Shown: positions 1-8,192 of the stretch, piece by piece
Numbering within the stretch: position 1 is the first letter of the stretch
How the letters are laid out: every line of letters starts with the position of its first letter
NCBI GenBank assembly: GCA_018241785.1
Contig: JAFEDF010000021.1
Coordinates: 1-34,009 of the forward strand
DNA: 34,009 nucleotides
Reading direction: 5' to 3'
Origin: Pseudomonadota bacterium
Lineage (GTDB): Bacteria > Pseudomonadota > Gammaproteobacteria > Burkholderiales > Casimicrobiaceae
The notes under the pieces: generated by a model
Databases searched by the model: none
Told to the model about the DNA's origin: nothing
The model's input: the letters and a program-made list of their open reading frames with translations, nothing else
Made by a program: the position numbers and the translations under genes

Positions 1-567
1 CGCTCGGTCGCGCTGACCGACGAGCCTGCACCGCGCAGCACCTCGCTCGTCGTCACCGCAATCGGGCGCGACCGCCCGGGGATCGTGAGCCTGCTCTCCG
101 AGCGTGCACAGGGCTTCGGCGCCAACTGGGCCGGCAGCCGCATGACGAGCATCGCCGGCCAGTTCGCGGGGATGGTGCACCTCGAGGTTGCGACCGCCAA
201 CGCGAGCGCGCTGGTTGCCGCATTGCGCGGCCTCGAGGCCGAGGGGCTGCGCGTGGTGATTGCGCGCAACGACGCGCCGTCGGCGCCTCCGGGCCGGCGC
301 ATCGTCGGCCTCGAGCTCGCGGCCCCCGATCGCCCGGGGATCGTGCGCGACCTGTCGAAGCACCTCGCCGCGCAAGGCGTCAGCATCGAGGACCTCGACA
401 CCGGGCTGTCGAGCGCAGCCGCCCCGCACCAGCACCTCTTCAAGGTCAAGGCGCTGCTCGTCGTGCCCGACGAGCTTTCGAACGACGCGCTGCGCACGTC
501 GCTGCAGGCGCTCGCCGACGAGATGATGGTCGACATCGCGCTCGACGAGCGCGTGAACGGCGCCTGA
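1..567 (+). CDS. GcvR-like double ACT-domain regulatory protein (5' end outside window)
   Basis: The frame is open from the first base, so the true start lies upstream and 188 residues are visible. Two ACT domains can be read: one beginning near visible residue 15 with GRDRPGIV, and a second near residue 100 with APDRPGIV. Tandem ACT domains carrying the D-R-P-G-I motif are characteristic of the glycine cleavage system repressor GcvR and relatives, cytosolic proteins that sense amino acids and modulate a DNA-binding partner. No DNA-binding domain is visible, as expected for that family. It ends 17 bp from the convergent hydrolase gene. The exact regulatory target is not shown by the sequence; a GcvR role is inferred from domain architecture only. 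Confidence 0.8.
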   Translation, partial: RSVALTDEPAPRSTSLVVTAIGRDRPGIVSLLSERAQGFGANWAGSRMTSIAGQFAGMVHLEVATANASALVAALRGLEAEGLRVVIARNDAPSAPPGRRIVGLELAAPDRPGIVRDLSKHLAAQGVSIEDLDTGLSSAAAPHQHLFKVKALLVVPDELSNDALRTSLQALADEMMVDIALDERVNGA

Positions 568-584
568 CCGCCGCGCGCCGCGGG

Positions 585-1490
585 TCAGTCCTTCGCCGGC
601 CCGCCCTTCAGGTACTGCGCCAGGAAATCGAGCGTGCGCGACCACGCGAGCTTCGCCGCCGCAGCGTCATAGCGCGGCGTCGCGTCGTTGTGGAAGCCGT
701 GGCTGGCGCCCGCGTACAGGTACATCCGATAGCGGACGTGGTTCGCGTCGAGTGCCTCCTTCCATGCGGGCCAGCCGCTGTCGACACGCTCGTCGAGGCC
801 CGCGTAATGGATGAGGAGCGGCGCCCTGATCTTTGCGGTGTCGGCGGCGGACGGCTGCATGCCGTAGAACGACACCACTGCGGCGAGATCGGGAAACGTC
901 ACGGCCATCAGGTTGACGATGCCGCCCCCGTAGCAGAAACCCAGCGCGCCGACGCGACCGTCGCATTCCGGCCGCGCCTTCAGGAAGGGCACCGCGGCGA
1001 GCAGGTCGGCGGTCCGCTTCACCGGATCGAGCGCCGCGAAGCGACGCATCGCCTCGTCTTCGTTGCCGGGATATCCGCCGAGCGGAGAGAGCGCATCGGG
1101 TGCGAACGCGACGTAGCCCGCGACGGCGAGGCGGCGCGCGACGTCCTCGATGTACGGATTGAGTCCGCGATTCTCGTGCACGACGACGATGGCCGGCCAG
1201 GGACCCTTTCCGGGAGCCGGATGCACGAGGTAGCCGCGGATCGTGTCCCCCGTCCCGACGACGCTGTAGTCGACGTAGGCCGCCGCGATTCGCGCGTCGT
1301 CCTTCGCGACCTCCGCCGCGAGCGTGTAGTCGGGCGTCAGCGCTGCGAGCATCGCCGCCGCGCCGGCGGCACCCGCGGCGTGCCGTGCAGCACGCTCGAG
1401 GAAGCCGCGCCTCGACAGCCCGCCGTGGATGTAGGCGTCGAAGAGCTTCAGGACTTCGGCGGGAAACTCTTCCGCGTGCCGGCGTGTCAC
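585..1490 (-). CDS. Dienelactone hydrolase family protein with Tat signal
   Basis: Alpha/beta hydrolase of the dienelactone hydrolase (carboxymethylenebutenolidase) family, 301 aa. The nucleophile Cys186 sits in GFCYGGG, the acid Asp233 in YAGLDERV and the base His264 in GASHGFHN, so the Cys-Asp-His triad is complete. Residues 26-34 (SRRGFLERA) followed by an Ala-rich hydrophobic stretch form a twin-arginine signal, so the enzyme is probably exported folded. I chose the GTG at 1490 because it gives the usual N-terminus of this subfamily and overlaps the stop of the upstream monooxygenase remnant by 4 bp (GTGA), indicating former translational coupling. A longer reading would run through that remnant. 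The substrate is unknown; members hydrolyse lactones or esters of ring-cleavage products, but no such pathway is seen here. Confidence 0.9.
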   Translation of the reverse strand: MTRRHAEEFPAEVLKLFDAYIHGGLSRRGFLERAARHAAGAAGAAAMLAALTPDYTLAAEVAKDDARIAAAYVDYSVVGTGDTIRGYLVHPAPGKGPWPAIVVVHENRGLNPYIEDVARRLAVAGYVAFAPDALSPLGGYPGNEDEAMRRFAALDPVKRTADLLAAVPFLKARPECDGRVGALGFCYGGGIVNLMAVTFPDLAAVVSFYGMQPSAADTAKIRAPLLIHYAGLDERVDSGWPAWKEALDANHVRYRMYLYAGASHGFHNDATPRYDAAAAKLAWSRTLDFLAQYLKGGPAKD

Positions 1491-1896
1491 GGGGTCTGGG
1501 CCCAGAGGTCGAATTCGCGCGCGATGAGCTCGTACGATGCGAGCCTCGCCGCCGGATCGTGGGTCCACGTAACGATCACGAGCTCGTCGAGATCGAGTGA
1601 CGCGGCGAGTACGCGAAGCCGTTGCGCCACTGCTCCGGCGGTTCCGGCGATCGCCTTCGCGCGAAGCCGCAGGATGGCGTCGCGCTCGGTCGGGCCCGTC
1701 GGATGGGCGCGGATGGCGGCGAACGGATGGCCGTCGTCGAGCTCGCGCCCACCCACCCATGCCTCGAGATCGCGCACCTGGCGCGGAAACCCGGCCGCCG
1801 CATCGGAATGCGCATTGAGCGCGTGCGCGGTGAGCAGATCCGGGCCAGGAGCCCGGCCCACGCCGAGGTCGACTGGTCGAGCACCGAGACTCTCAC
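1487..1896 (-). pseudogene. Remnant of luciferase-like (LLM class) flavin-dependent oxidoreductase
   Basis: The frame starting with GTG at 1896 reads the family N-terminus (VSVLDQS), then becomes nonsense. Within about 30 bases the neighbouring frame picks up the internal motif VDLGVGRAPGPDLLTA, which in this family normally lies about 100 residues further on. That frame continues through FPRQVRDLEAWV, then passes after HPF directly to the C-terminal segment (IAGTAGAVAQRL, WTHDPAARLASYEL) and stops at 1487. Two internal segments are therefore missing: a first deletion that shifts the frame near 1868-1878, and a second, in-frame one. About 130 codons remain of a usual 330 or so. Much of the flavin-binding barrel is gone, so activity is not expected. 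The stop overlaps the start of the hydrolase. An assembly error is the alternative. Confidence 0.8.
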
Positions 1897-1944
1897 GCGG
1901 CGATGGTATCGCGTCGCCCCGCTCGCAGGTGGGGCAGTGCTGCG

Positions 1945-3636
1945 TCAGCGAGCGAAGTACGCCTTCGGGAAGCGTACGGGCACGGTATCCGGCGGGAGAT
2001 CCCGGCGGAAGAGCCGATAGATCTCGGCGCGATCGCCCGCCCGCGCTCCCTCCCACGCCAGCGTCCAGCCCGTTCCGGGCGCCTGCGGCGGATCGCGCTG
2101 CCAGCCCTGGACGAGGAGCGCAGGACACGACGCATCGGGGTGCACCTCGAGGCGCACCGTGCGCACGTTCGCGAAGTACTCGAGGAGCGCGCGCTGCGGC
2201 TCGCCGAGATGGCGGCTCGCGACGCACCCCGAGCGCGGGAGTTCGCGCGCGAGCGAATCGATCATCCAGCGGTAGCTCTTGCCGGCGTTGAGGAATGGCG
2301 TCCACAGGGTCGAGATCAGCGCCCAGCACAGCGTCACGGCAACCGCCCACTGGGTGAGCGCCGACCCGCCTTCGTGCGCCGGGCGTGCGACGATGCGCAG
2401 CGCGAACGCGGTGGCTGCGAGCGCGAGCGCAAGCCGCAGCGGATGGACGTGCGCGTGGAATCCGGGTTGATAGCCGACGAGCGCGGAGTGAAGCGCCGAC
2501 GGGAAGTCGGTGACGAGCGCGAACCACGCGAGCCACAGGATCAGCGCGACACCCCCGAGGGCATAGCGCGCCGACAGCGACAGCGCACGCGTGCCCGCCG
2601 CCGGCAGGTCGGCGAGCGCGCGCGCGGCGAGGAGCGAGAGCGGGAGCACGATCGGCATCATGTAGACGTCGCGCGAATCGCTGGCGAGCGCCAGCACGCC
2701 GAGGATCACCACCGCGAAGACGACCGGCAGCACGAGCCCGTCCCACGCGCCTGCCGCCGTCCGCGCGCGCCATGCCTGCCACAGCGTCCACGCGGCGAGC
2801 GGAAGTGCAGGGAGCGCATACCACAGGAGCGTCAGCTCGTAGAACCCGTCGGGATTGCGCGTTCCGAGGCGGACGAAGCCGAAGAAGCGCCCGAAGTTGT
2901 TGGCGATGAGCCAGGTCCGGAAGAGCTCGGGCGAGCGCGCGTAGAGATCGCCCATCCAGATCACCGCGGGGATCGCGCCGACGACGCCGGCGATCGCCAG
3001 CGTTGCCGCGTAGCGGCGCGTGCGCCACGGCGCGAATACGGGCAGGGCCAACGCGGTGACGCCGAGCCAGCCGGGGCCGATCAGCCCTTTCGCGAGAAAG
3101 GCGCAGGCGGCCCCGACGCCCAGCGCGAGACCCGCCGGCCACGCCGTCCGGCGTGCCAGCGCGAGTCCGTACATCCCGATCGAGATGCCGGTCAGGAGCG
3201 GCACGTCGGTGATGAGCTGGTGCATGCGCGCGATCGGGCCGATGCACCCGATCGTGACCAGCATCGCGGCGGAACCATAGCCGCGTCCATACAGTTCGCG
3301 CGCCGTCAGCGCGAGGAACACGAGCGCGACGCCGACGAAGAATCCGGTCGCGAGGCGCGCCGCGTCGTAGAGATGCAGCATCGGCCCGGCGAGGTGCGCG
3401 AACATGCCGGCGACGATGTAGAGCAGTGGCGGCTTCTCCATCCACGGCTCGCCGGCGAGCGTGGGCACGACCCAGTCGTGACTGTGCAGGAGATCGACGA
3501 CGACGCCGAAGTAGTGTGCCTCGTCGGGCTTCCACGGGTCGTGGCCGACGAGGCCGAACAGCACCCATGCGCAGACGATGCCGGCCACCCAGCCGGCGGC
3601 GGGGATGCCGCGCGGCCCCGCTTGCGCGAGCTTCAA
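1945..3636 (-). CDS. Glycosyltransferase family 39 / ArnT-like membrane protein
   Basis: Polytopic inner-membrane protein of 563 aa with roughly ten to twelve hydrophobic segments. The first periplasmic loop carries HDPWKPDEAHY (about residues 32-42), the acidic motif typical of GT-C enzymes that take sugar from polyprenyl-phosphate donors (ArnT and PMT relatives). EPWMEKPPLLY further on is also typical. The acceptor may be lipid A, another glycan or protein; the sequence does not say. I place the start at a TTG (3634-3636) because it overlaps the msrA stop as TTGA, giving tight coupling and a short N-terminus before the first membrane segment. An internal GTG about 15 codons later is the alternative. 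It is the third gene of a colinear minus-strand run. Confidence 0.85.
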   Translation of the reverse strand: MKLAQAGPRGIPAAGWVAGIVCAWVLFGLVGHDPWKPDEAHYFGVVVDLLHSHDWVVPTLAGEPWMEKPPLLYIVAGMFAHLAGPMLHLYDAARLATGFFVGVALVFLALTARELYGRGYGSAAMLVTIGCIGPIARMHQLITDVPLLTGISIGMYGLALARRTAWPAGLALGVGAACAFLAKGLIGPGWLGVTALALPVFAPWRTRRYAATLAIAGVVGAIPAVIWMGDLYARSPELFRTWLIANNFGRFFGFVRLGTRNPDGFYELTLLWYALPALPLAAWTLWQAWRARTAAGAWDGLVLPVVFAVVILGVLALASDSRDVYMMPIVLPLSLLAARALADLPAAGTRALSLSARYALGGVALILWLAWFALVTDFPSALHSALVGYQPGFHAHVHPLRLALALAATAFALRIVARPAHEGGSALTQWAVAVTLCWALISTLWTPFLNAGKSYRWMIDSLARELPRSGCVASRHLGEPQRALLEYFANVRTVRLEVHPDASCPALLVQGWQRDPPQAPGTGWTLAWEGARAGDRAEIYRLFRRDLPPDTVPVRFPKAYFAR

Positions 3637-4292
3637 AGCGGGCGATACCGGTCGGGGAAGTCCTGCTTCAGCCTGGCGAGCTTCGGCAGGTCGTTGTAGA
3701 CGATGTACGGATTGTCGGGGTGCCGCTCGAGGAAGTTCTGGTGATACGCCTCGGCCGGGTAGAAGCCCTTCAGCGCGGACACTTCGGTGACGATCGGCTT
3801 CGCGAACGCCTTCGCGCGATCGAGTTGGGCGATGTAGCGCTCGGCGACGACCTTCTGTCCGTCGTCCGCATAGAACACCACCGACCGGTACTGCGTGCCG
3901 TAATCGGGACCCTGGCGGTCGAGTTCGGTCGGGTCGTGCGCGACGCCGAAGAACACCTGCAGGAGGTCGGCATAGGTGATCTTCGAGGGATCGTAGGTCA
4001 CCTCGACCGATTCTGCGTGCCCGGTCACCCCGGTCCCGACGATCGGGTACCTGGCCGTCGCCGCGCTTCCGCCCGAATAGCCCGACACCACGTCGACGAC
4101 CCCCTTCACGTGCTTGAACACCGCGTCGACGCCCCAGAAACAGCCGCCGGCGAACACCGCCGTCGCGCGGGGAGACGATACCGGTGCCGCGGGACCGGCG
4201 TAGGCCGGAATGCCCGCGGCGGCTGCAATGGCCGCCAATGCGGAGGCGACCGCGAGGGTGCAGGCGAGGGCTGCCGAAGCGATGATCTTCAT
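3633..4292 (-). CDS. msrA: Peptide methionine sulfoxide reductase MsrA, exported
   Basis: Repairs oxidised methionine (S-sulfoxide) in proteins. The family signature GGCFWG is at residues 49-54, with catalytic Cys51; HAESVEVTYDP and GTQYRSVVFY are other conserved MsrA blocks. The first 30 or so residues form a classical signal peptide (Lys followed by an Ala-rich hydrophobic stretch), so this is a periplasmic MsrA of 219 aa. The start at 4292 is supported by a GGAAG ribosome site about 6 bases upstream. No MsrB domain is fused and no msrB gene is in the window. The stop overlaps the glycosyltransferase start, so the two are probably co-translated. Confidence 0.95.
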   Translation of the reverse strand: MKIIASAALACTLAVASALAAIAAAAGIPAYAGPAAPVSSPRATAVFAGGCFWGVDAVFKHVKGVVDVVSGYSGGSAATARYPIVGTGVTGHAESVEVTYDPSKITYADLLQVFFGVAHDPTELDRQGPDYGTQYRSVVFYADDGQKVVAERYIAQLDRAKAFAKPIVTEVSALKGFYPAEAYHQNFLERHPDNPYIVYNDLPKLARLKQDFPDRYRPL

Positions 4293-4383
4293 GGACGTCT
4301 TCCGGGTGGTTGCATGGATGAAAGGGACAGCTTCGGCGCCGTTTGGTGCCGTCCATCGCGGCGCCTCCCCGACGCGCGGCCGC

Positions 4384-4956
4384 TCAATCCAGCGTGGACA
4401 TCGCGTACAGGCGGCTCGAGCGCGGCACGCCGGCGAGCAGGTACTCCATCTGGTCGGCGAGGATGCGCCGGTTGCGCAGGATGAAGTGCTCGTGCCGGTT
4501 CGGCACGTACGGCACGTACAGGAGGGGCATCTGCGCCTGCTCGGGCGCACGGTTACCCTTGCGCGTATTGCAACTTCTGCACGCGGTGACCGAATTCATC
4601 CACGTATCCCGCCCGCCGCGCGACGCCGGGACGATGTGATCGCGCGACAGGTCGCGGTGATGGTAGCGGCCGCCACAGTACGCACAGACTTGCCTATCGC
4701 GCGCGAACAGCATCGCGTTGGTGAGGCTCGGCACGTGGGCGAGCGGCCGGCCGGCGCTCCCCTTGATCGCGAGGATCGACTTGGTCGCGATCCGCGAGCG
4801 CGTACCGTCGCGCTGCCAGCCGCCGCGAAATTCGCGAACGATCGCTCCGAGCGACCACGCGACCATCATCTTCGCGTGGTAGGTGATCGCCTCCTCGAGC
4901 CCGACCCACGCCTGCGGCAGGCCGGCCATGTCGACGGCAAGGACCAAGGGATCCAT
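4384..4956 (-). CDS. HNH endonuclease
   Basis: Protein of 190 aa with a C-terminal zinc-supported HNH domain. It has two CxxC pairs (Cys91/Cys94 in CAYCGG and Cys126/Cys129 in CRSCNTRKGN), the DHIVP motif (Asp106-His107) and Asn121 and Asn130, in the usual order of McrA/Cas9-type HNH nucleases. The N-terminal 80 residues form a separate small domain seen in stand-alone bacterial HNH proteins. No toxin-antitoxin or restriction partner is adjacent, so the role is unknown; housekeeping nickase and defence are both possible. The start ATG at 4956 begins MDPLVLAVD; longer starts upstream give Arg-rich noise. It is divergent from dodecin. Confidence 0.88.
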   Translation of the reverse strand: MDPLVLAVDMAGLPQAWVGLEEAITYHAKMMVAWSLGAIVREFRGGWQRDGTRSRIATKSILAIKGSAGRPLAHVPSLTNAMLFARDRQVCAYCGGRYHHRDLSRDHIVPASRGGRDTWMNSVTACRSCNTRKGNRAPEQAQMPLLYVPYVPNRHEHFILRNRRILADQMEYLLAGVPRSSRLYAMSTLD

Positions 4957-5060
4957 CGGACGATTGTAATGCCTGGCTGCGCGGCGCTCACCCCGGCGCA
5001 TCCCGGCTATTCGATCAACGGCCGAGACAGCTCGCCCGATGACAGCGCCGGGACGGGACG

Positions 5061-5089
5061 TTGTCGGCGCGCATCCGAACCGGTATCGT
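5061..5089 (+). promoter_or_regulatory. Candidate sigma-70 promoter for dodecin
   Basis: TTGTCG at 5061-5066 and TATCGT at 5084-5089 are separated by 17 bases, close to the sigma-70 consensus, and lie 62 bases before the dodecin start in the 195-bp divergent gap. Inference from sequence only. Confidence 0.45.
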
Positions 5090-5151
5090 GACAAAGGCGT
5101 CCGGCGGGAACGCCGGGCGTCCCGTCCACCGTACCCTGCAAGGAGCACAAC

Positions 5152-5376
5152 ATGGCGAAGAAAACTTCCGCGGAAGGGGTCTACCGCGTCATCGACGTCG
5201 TCGGCAGCAGCGAGAACTCGTGGGAGGATGCAGCACGCAACGCCGTCGAGACGGCGGGCAAGTCGCTGCGCGACCTGCGCATCGCCGAAGTGATCAAGCT
5301 CGACGTCAAGATCGAGAACGGCAAGGTCCTCGCCTACCGGACGCGGCTGCAGCTGTCGTTCAAGTACGAGGGATGA
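5152..5376 (+). CDS. Dodecin, flavin-binding storage protein
   Basis: Small protein of 74 aa matching the dodecin family over its whole length. It starts VYRVIDVVGSSENSWEDA, has the helix AARNAVETAGKSLRDLR and ends in beta strands with KIENGKVLAYRTRLQLSF. Dodecins form hollow dodecamers in the cytosol that bind flavins (and sometimes CoA), buffering free FMN or riboflavin. An AAGGAG ribosome site lies 8 or so bases before the ATG. The stop codon overlaps the start of the next gene (ATGA at 5373-5376), an odd coupling of a cytosolic flavin protein with a secreted one. Confidence 0.95.
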   Translation: MAKKTSAEGVYRVIDVVGSSENSWEDAARNAVETAGKSLRDLRIAEVIKLDVKIENGKVLAYRTRLQLSFKYEG

Positions 5377-7514
5377 CGCGCCGGGCGCGAGCCGCTGCGG
5401 CGACGCGCTGGGGGATCGCCGCCGCGGTCGCCGTCCTTGCCCTTCCTGCAGGTGCCGCCACCGAGGCGGTGATCGAGTACTACAACCCGTGGCTCGATCA
5501 CTACTTCATGACCCCGCTTCCTGGCGAGATCGCGGTGCTCGATGCCGGCAAGCTCGTTGGCTGGAATCGCACCGGGCGCTACTTCGACGGCTACGCTTCC
5601 GCGCAGGCGGCGCCGTCCGCGGTGGACCCGGTGTGCCGGTTCTACATCCCGCCCCAGCACGGCGACTCGCACTTCTTCTCGGCGTCGCCCGCCGAATGCG
5701 CGGCCGTCGCGGCGAAGATCGGCACTGACCCCGACTACAGCGGATACATCGAGGAGACCCCGGCCGAGTTCTACATCGCGCTCCCCGGCACGGCGACCGG
5801 CGCCTGCGCGCCGGGGACGCTCCCCGTCTACCGGCTGTGGAATGGCCGCGCAGACTCGAACCATCGCTACACGACCGACCTCGCGACGCGCGCCGCGATG
5901 CTCGCCGACGGTTACATTGCCGAAGGCTACGGCCCGCTCGGCGTCGCCATGTGCACGCCGGGCGCCGGTATCTCGGATTCGCGCGTGCGCGTGACGTCGA
6001 CGTCGCCTTTCAGCGAAGGCTGCGATGCCGAGCCGGCAACGGGCATCCTCTACGCCGGCACCGAGGTCGAGCCGATGATCGCCGCGGCACCGGCGAACCC
6101 GGCAAACCTCGTCGGCGTGTTCCAGCAGGACCGCTGGAGCGACGGCGGCGCGCGCGGACTGCGCACCGGCTACTCGTTCGACGGCGGGCTCACCTGGTCG
6201 TTTGCCCAGGCGGCCTTCTCGCGGTGTACCGGCGGGAACGCCGCCAATGGCGGCGACTATGCGCGGGCGAGCGACCCGTGGGTGAGCATCGGCGCAGACG
6301 GCGTCGTCTGGCAGTCGGCCATCGCCTTCACCGGCAACACCTTCGCCGCCGGCTCGAGCAGCGCCATCCTCGCCGCGCGCTCGATCGACGGCGGGCGCAC
6401 GTGGAGCGCGCCTGCGACCCTGATCGCCGACGGCAGCGGCTTTCTCAACGACAAGGACTCGATCACCTCCGACCCGTTCAGGCCCGGCCTCGTCTACGTG
6501 ACGTGGGATCGTCTGTCGGCGGATGGACACGGGCCTTCGTATCTCGCGCGGACCACCGATGGCGGGATCACGTGGGAGCCGGCGCGACCGATCTACGATC
6601 CGGGCCCGCGCAACCAGACGCTCAACAACCAGATCGTCGTCGCGCGCGCAGCGGGTGCCGCACCGGTCGCATACGACTTCTTCACCGAGTTCGACACCGC
6701 CGTGAACGGAAGCCAGAGCGCCCGCCTCGCGCTCGTCCGATCCACGGACGGGGGCGCCAGCTGGTCCGGCGCAATCCCGATCGCGGCGATCGAGGCGATC
6801 GGGACCTACGATCCCGAGAACCCGGCGCGCAAGCTGCGCGACGGCGCGAACCTGGGCTCGTTCGCAGCCGGCCCCAACGGCGAGCTCGTCGCCGTGTGGC
6901 AGGACGCACGATTCTCCGGAGGACTGCGCGACGGCATCGCGCTGTCGCGCTCGGTTGACGGCGGTATCACGTGGAGCGCGCCGGTCGGGATCAATGCGGT
7001 TCCGGCGACGCAGGCGCTGCTCCCCGCGGTGACGGTACGAAGCGACGGAACGATCGGCGTCTTCTACTACGACATGCGCAACGACACCTCCGACCCGTCC
7101 ACGCTGCTCGTCGACGCCTGGTTCACCGCCTCGCAGGATGGCGTGCACTGGACCGAGACCCACGTCGCCGGACCTTTCGACTTCAATGCCGCGCCGAGCG
7201 TCGAAGGCGGCCTCTTCATCGGCGACTACCAGGGTGTCGCGAGCGTGCCCGGCGATTTCGCGCCGTTCTACGTCCTCGCCAACCCGGCGTCGCTCGATCC
7301 CGCCGGCGATGACGCAACCGACGTCTACGCGTCGGGCCTGCGCTCGATCGGCACGCTCGCGCCGCAGGTCGCGAAGTCGGCACGCGCCGCGCGACCCGCG
7401 CCGGCCGCCGCGCCGACTGCCGCGGCGATCGTGCTGCGCGCCGAGAGCATCGCGCGAACGCTCGCGGCGCGGATCCACGGTGTGCCGGGTCAGTCGTCGT
7501 CGAGCAGCCGGTAG
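5373..7514 (+). CDS. Secreted DUF5648 plus Asp-box (sialidase-like) propeller protein
   Basis: Protein of 713 aa. Residues 1-30 form a signal peptide (Arg-rich start, Ala/Val core, AGAA cleavage region). Residues about 33-190 are a DUF5648-type module, recognisable by YYNPWLDHYFMT, VCRFYIPP, SHFFSASPAEC and WNGRADSNHRYTT. From about residue 265 on there are at least five Asp boxes of the form S-x-D-G-G-x-T-W (near residues 268, 337, 394, 457 and 526) and a weaker one near 588, consistent with a six-bladed BNR/sialidase-like beta-propeller. Sialidase catalytic residues were not identified, so an adhesive or carbohydrate-binding role is as likely as hydrolysis. The start is taken as the ATG overlapping the dodecin stop. 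The 3' end overlaps the convergent kdpE-like gene by 25 bp. Confidence 0.82.
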   Translation: MTRRARAAAATRWGIAAAVAVLALPAGAATEAVIEYYNPWLDHYFMTPLPGEIAVLDAGKLVGWNRTGRYFDGYASAQAAPSAVDPVCRFYIPPQHGDSHFFSASPAECAAVAAKIGTDPDYSGYIEETPAEFYIALPGTATGACAPGTLPVYRLWNGRADSNHRYTTDLATRAAMLADGYIAEGYGPLGVAMCTPGAGISDSRVRVTSTSPFSEGCDAEPATGILYAGTEVEPMIAAAPANPANLVGVFQQDRWSDGGARGLRTGYSFDGGLTWSFAQAAFSRCTGGNAANGGDYARASDPWVSIGADGVVWQSAIAFTGNTFAAGSSSAILAARSIDGGRTWSAPATLIADGSGFLNDKDSITSDPFRPGLVYVTWDRLSADGHGPSYLARTTDGGITWEPARPIYDPGPRNQTLNNQIVVARAAGAAPVAYDFFTEFDTAVNGSQSARLALVRSTDGGASWSGAIPIAAIEAIGTYDPENPARKLRDGANLGSFAAGPNGELVAVWQDARFSGGLRDGIALSRSVDGGITWSAPVGINAVPATQALLPAVTVRSDGTIGVFYYDMRNDTSDPSTLLVDAWFTASQDGVHWTETHVAGPFDFNAAPSVEGGLFIGDYQGVASVPGDFAPFYVLANPASLDPAGDDATDVYASGLRSIGTLAPQVAKSARAARPAPAAAPTAAAIVLRAESIARTLAARIHGVPGQSSSSSR

Positions 7515-8191
7515 CCGACACCCGTCTCGGTGACGAGGTGCACCGGGCGCACGGGATCCTCCTCGAGCTTGCCGCGCAACTGCTTCATGTAGACGCGAAG
7601 GTAGTGGGTGTCGCCCGCGTGCGCCGGGCCCCAGACGTCGGTCAAGAGCTGCCGGTGCGTGACGACCATCCCGGCGTGGCGCGCGAGCACGCCGAGCAGC
7701 CGGTACTCGATGCGCGTCAGGTGCAGCTCGACGTCACCGCGCTGCGCGGTGCGCGCGCCGAGATCGACCCGCACGTTTCCGAAGCGCAGCACCTGCGCGC
7801 CCGAGGGGCCGCGAATCACGTGGCGCAATCCCGCGCGGACGCGGGCGAGGAGTTCGCCGATCGCGAACGGCTTCGTCACGTAATCGTCGGCGCCCGCGTC
7901 GAGCGCCTCGATCTTCGCGCGCTCCTGGATCCTCGCCGACAGCACGATGATCGGCATTGGCGACCACGCGCGAATGCTGCGCACGACCTCGACGCCGTCG
8001 AGGTCGGGCAGGCCGAGGTCGACGAGCGCGAGATCGGGCTTGTGCGAGGCGGCGTCGATGGCCGCCCGGTGTGCGGTCGTCGATTCGACGACGCGATAGC
8101 CTTCCGCGGCGAACGCGGCGCGCAGGAACCTGCGAATGCCCGCCTCGTCCTCGACGATGAGGATCGACGCCGTGGCCGGAGGGGCGGTCAT
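7490..8191 (-). CDS. kdpE: KdpE-like OmpR-family response regulator
   Basis: Response regulator of 233 aa. The receiver domain (residues 9-120) has phospho-acceptor Asp58 in LALVDLGLPDLDG, the acidic pair in LIVEDEAG and Lys in TKPF. A C-terminal OmpR-type winged helix (about 135-230) includes LTRIEYRLLGVLARHAG, HRQLLTDVWGP and the wing TETGVGYRL, all very KdpE-like. It starts 1 bp after the kinase stop, so the two are one operon. In KdpDE systems this protein activates potassium uptake genes. No kdpFABC is in the window; the nearest potassium gene is the divergent kup. Confidence 0.9.
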   Translation of the reverse strand: MTAPPATASILIVEDEAGIRRFLRAAFAAEGYRVVESTTAHRAAIDAASHKPDLALVDLGLPDLDGVEVVRSIRAWSPMPIIVLSARIQERAKIEALDAGADDYVTKPFAIGELLARVRAGLRHVIRGPSGAQVLRFGNVRVDLGARTAQRGDVELHLTRIEYRLLGVLARHAGMVVTHRQLLTDVWGPAHAGDTHYLRVYMKQLRGKLEEDPVRPVHLVTETGVGYRLLDDD

Positions 8192-8192
8192 G

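Noticed and set aside
585..1760. A 391-aa version of the dienelactone hydrolase
   Set aside because: The extra N-terminal residues are an out-of-frame reading of the monooxygenase remnant.
3639..4356. An extended N-terminus for the glycosyltransferase reading through msrA
   Set aside because: It would duplicate the msrA region in a wrong frame; the TTG overlapping the msrA stop gives a normal membrane-protein start.
5100..5130. Small CGGCG/CGCCG stem in the dodecin leader as a flavin riboswitch
   Set aside because: Only about 5 bp of stem and none of the conserved multi-helix FMN riboswitch features could be seen.
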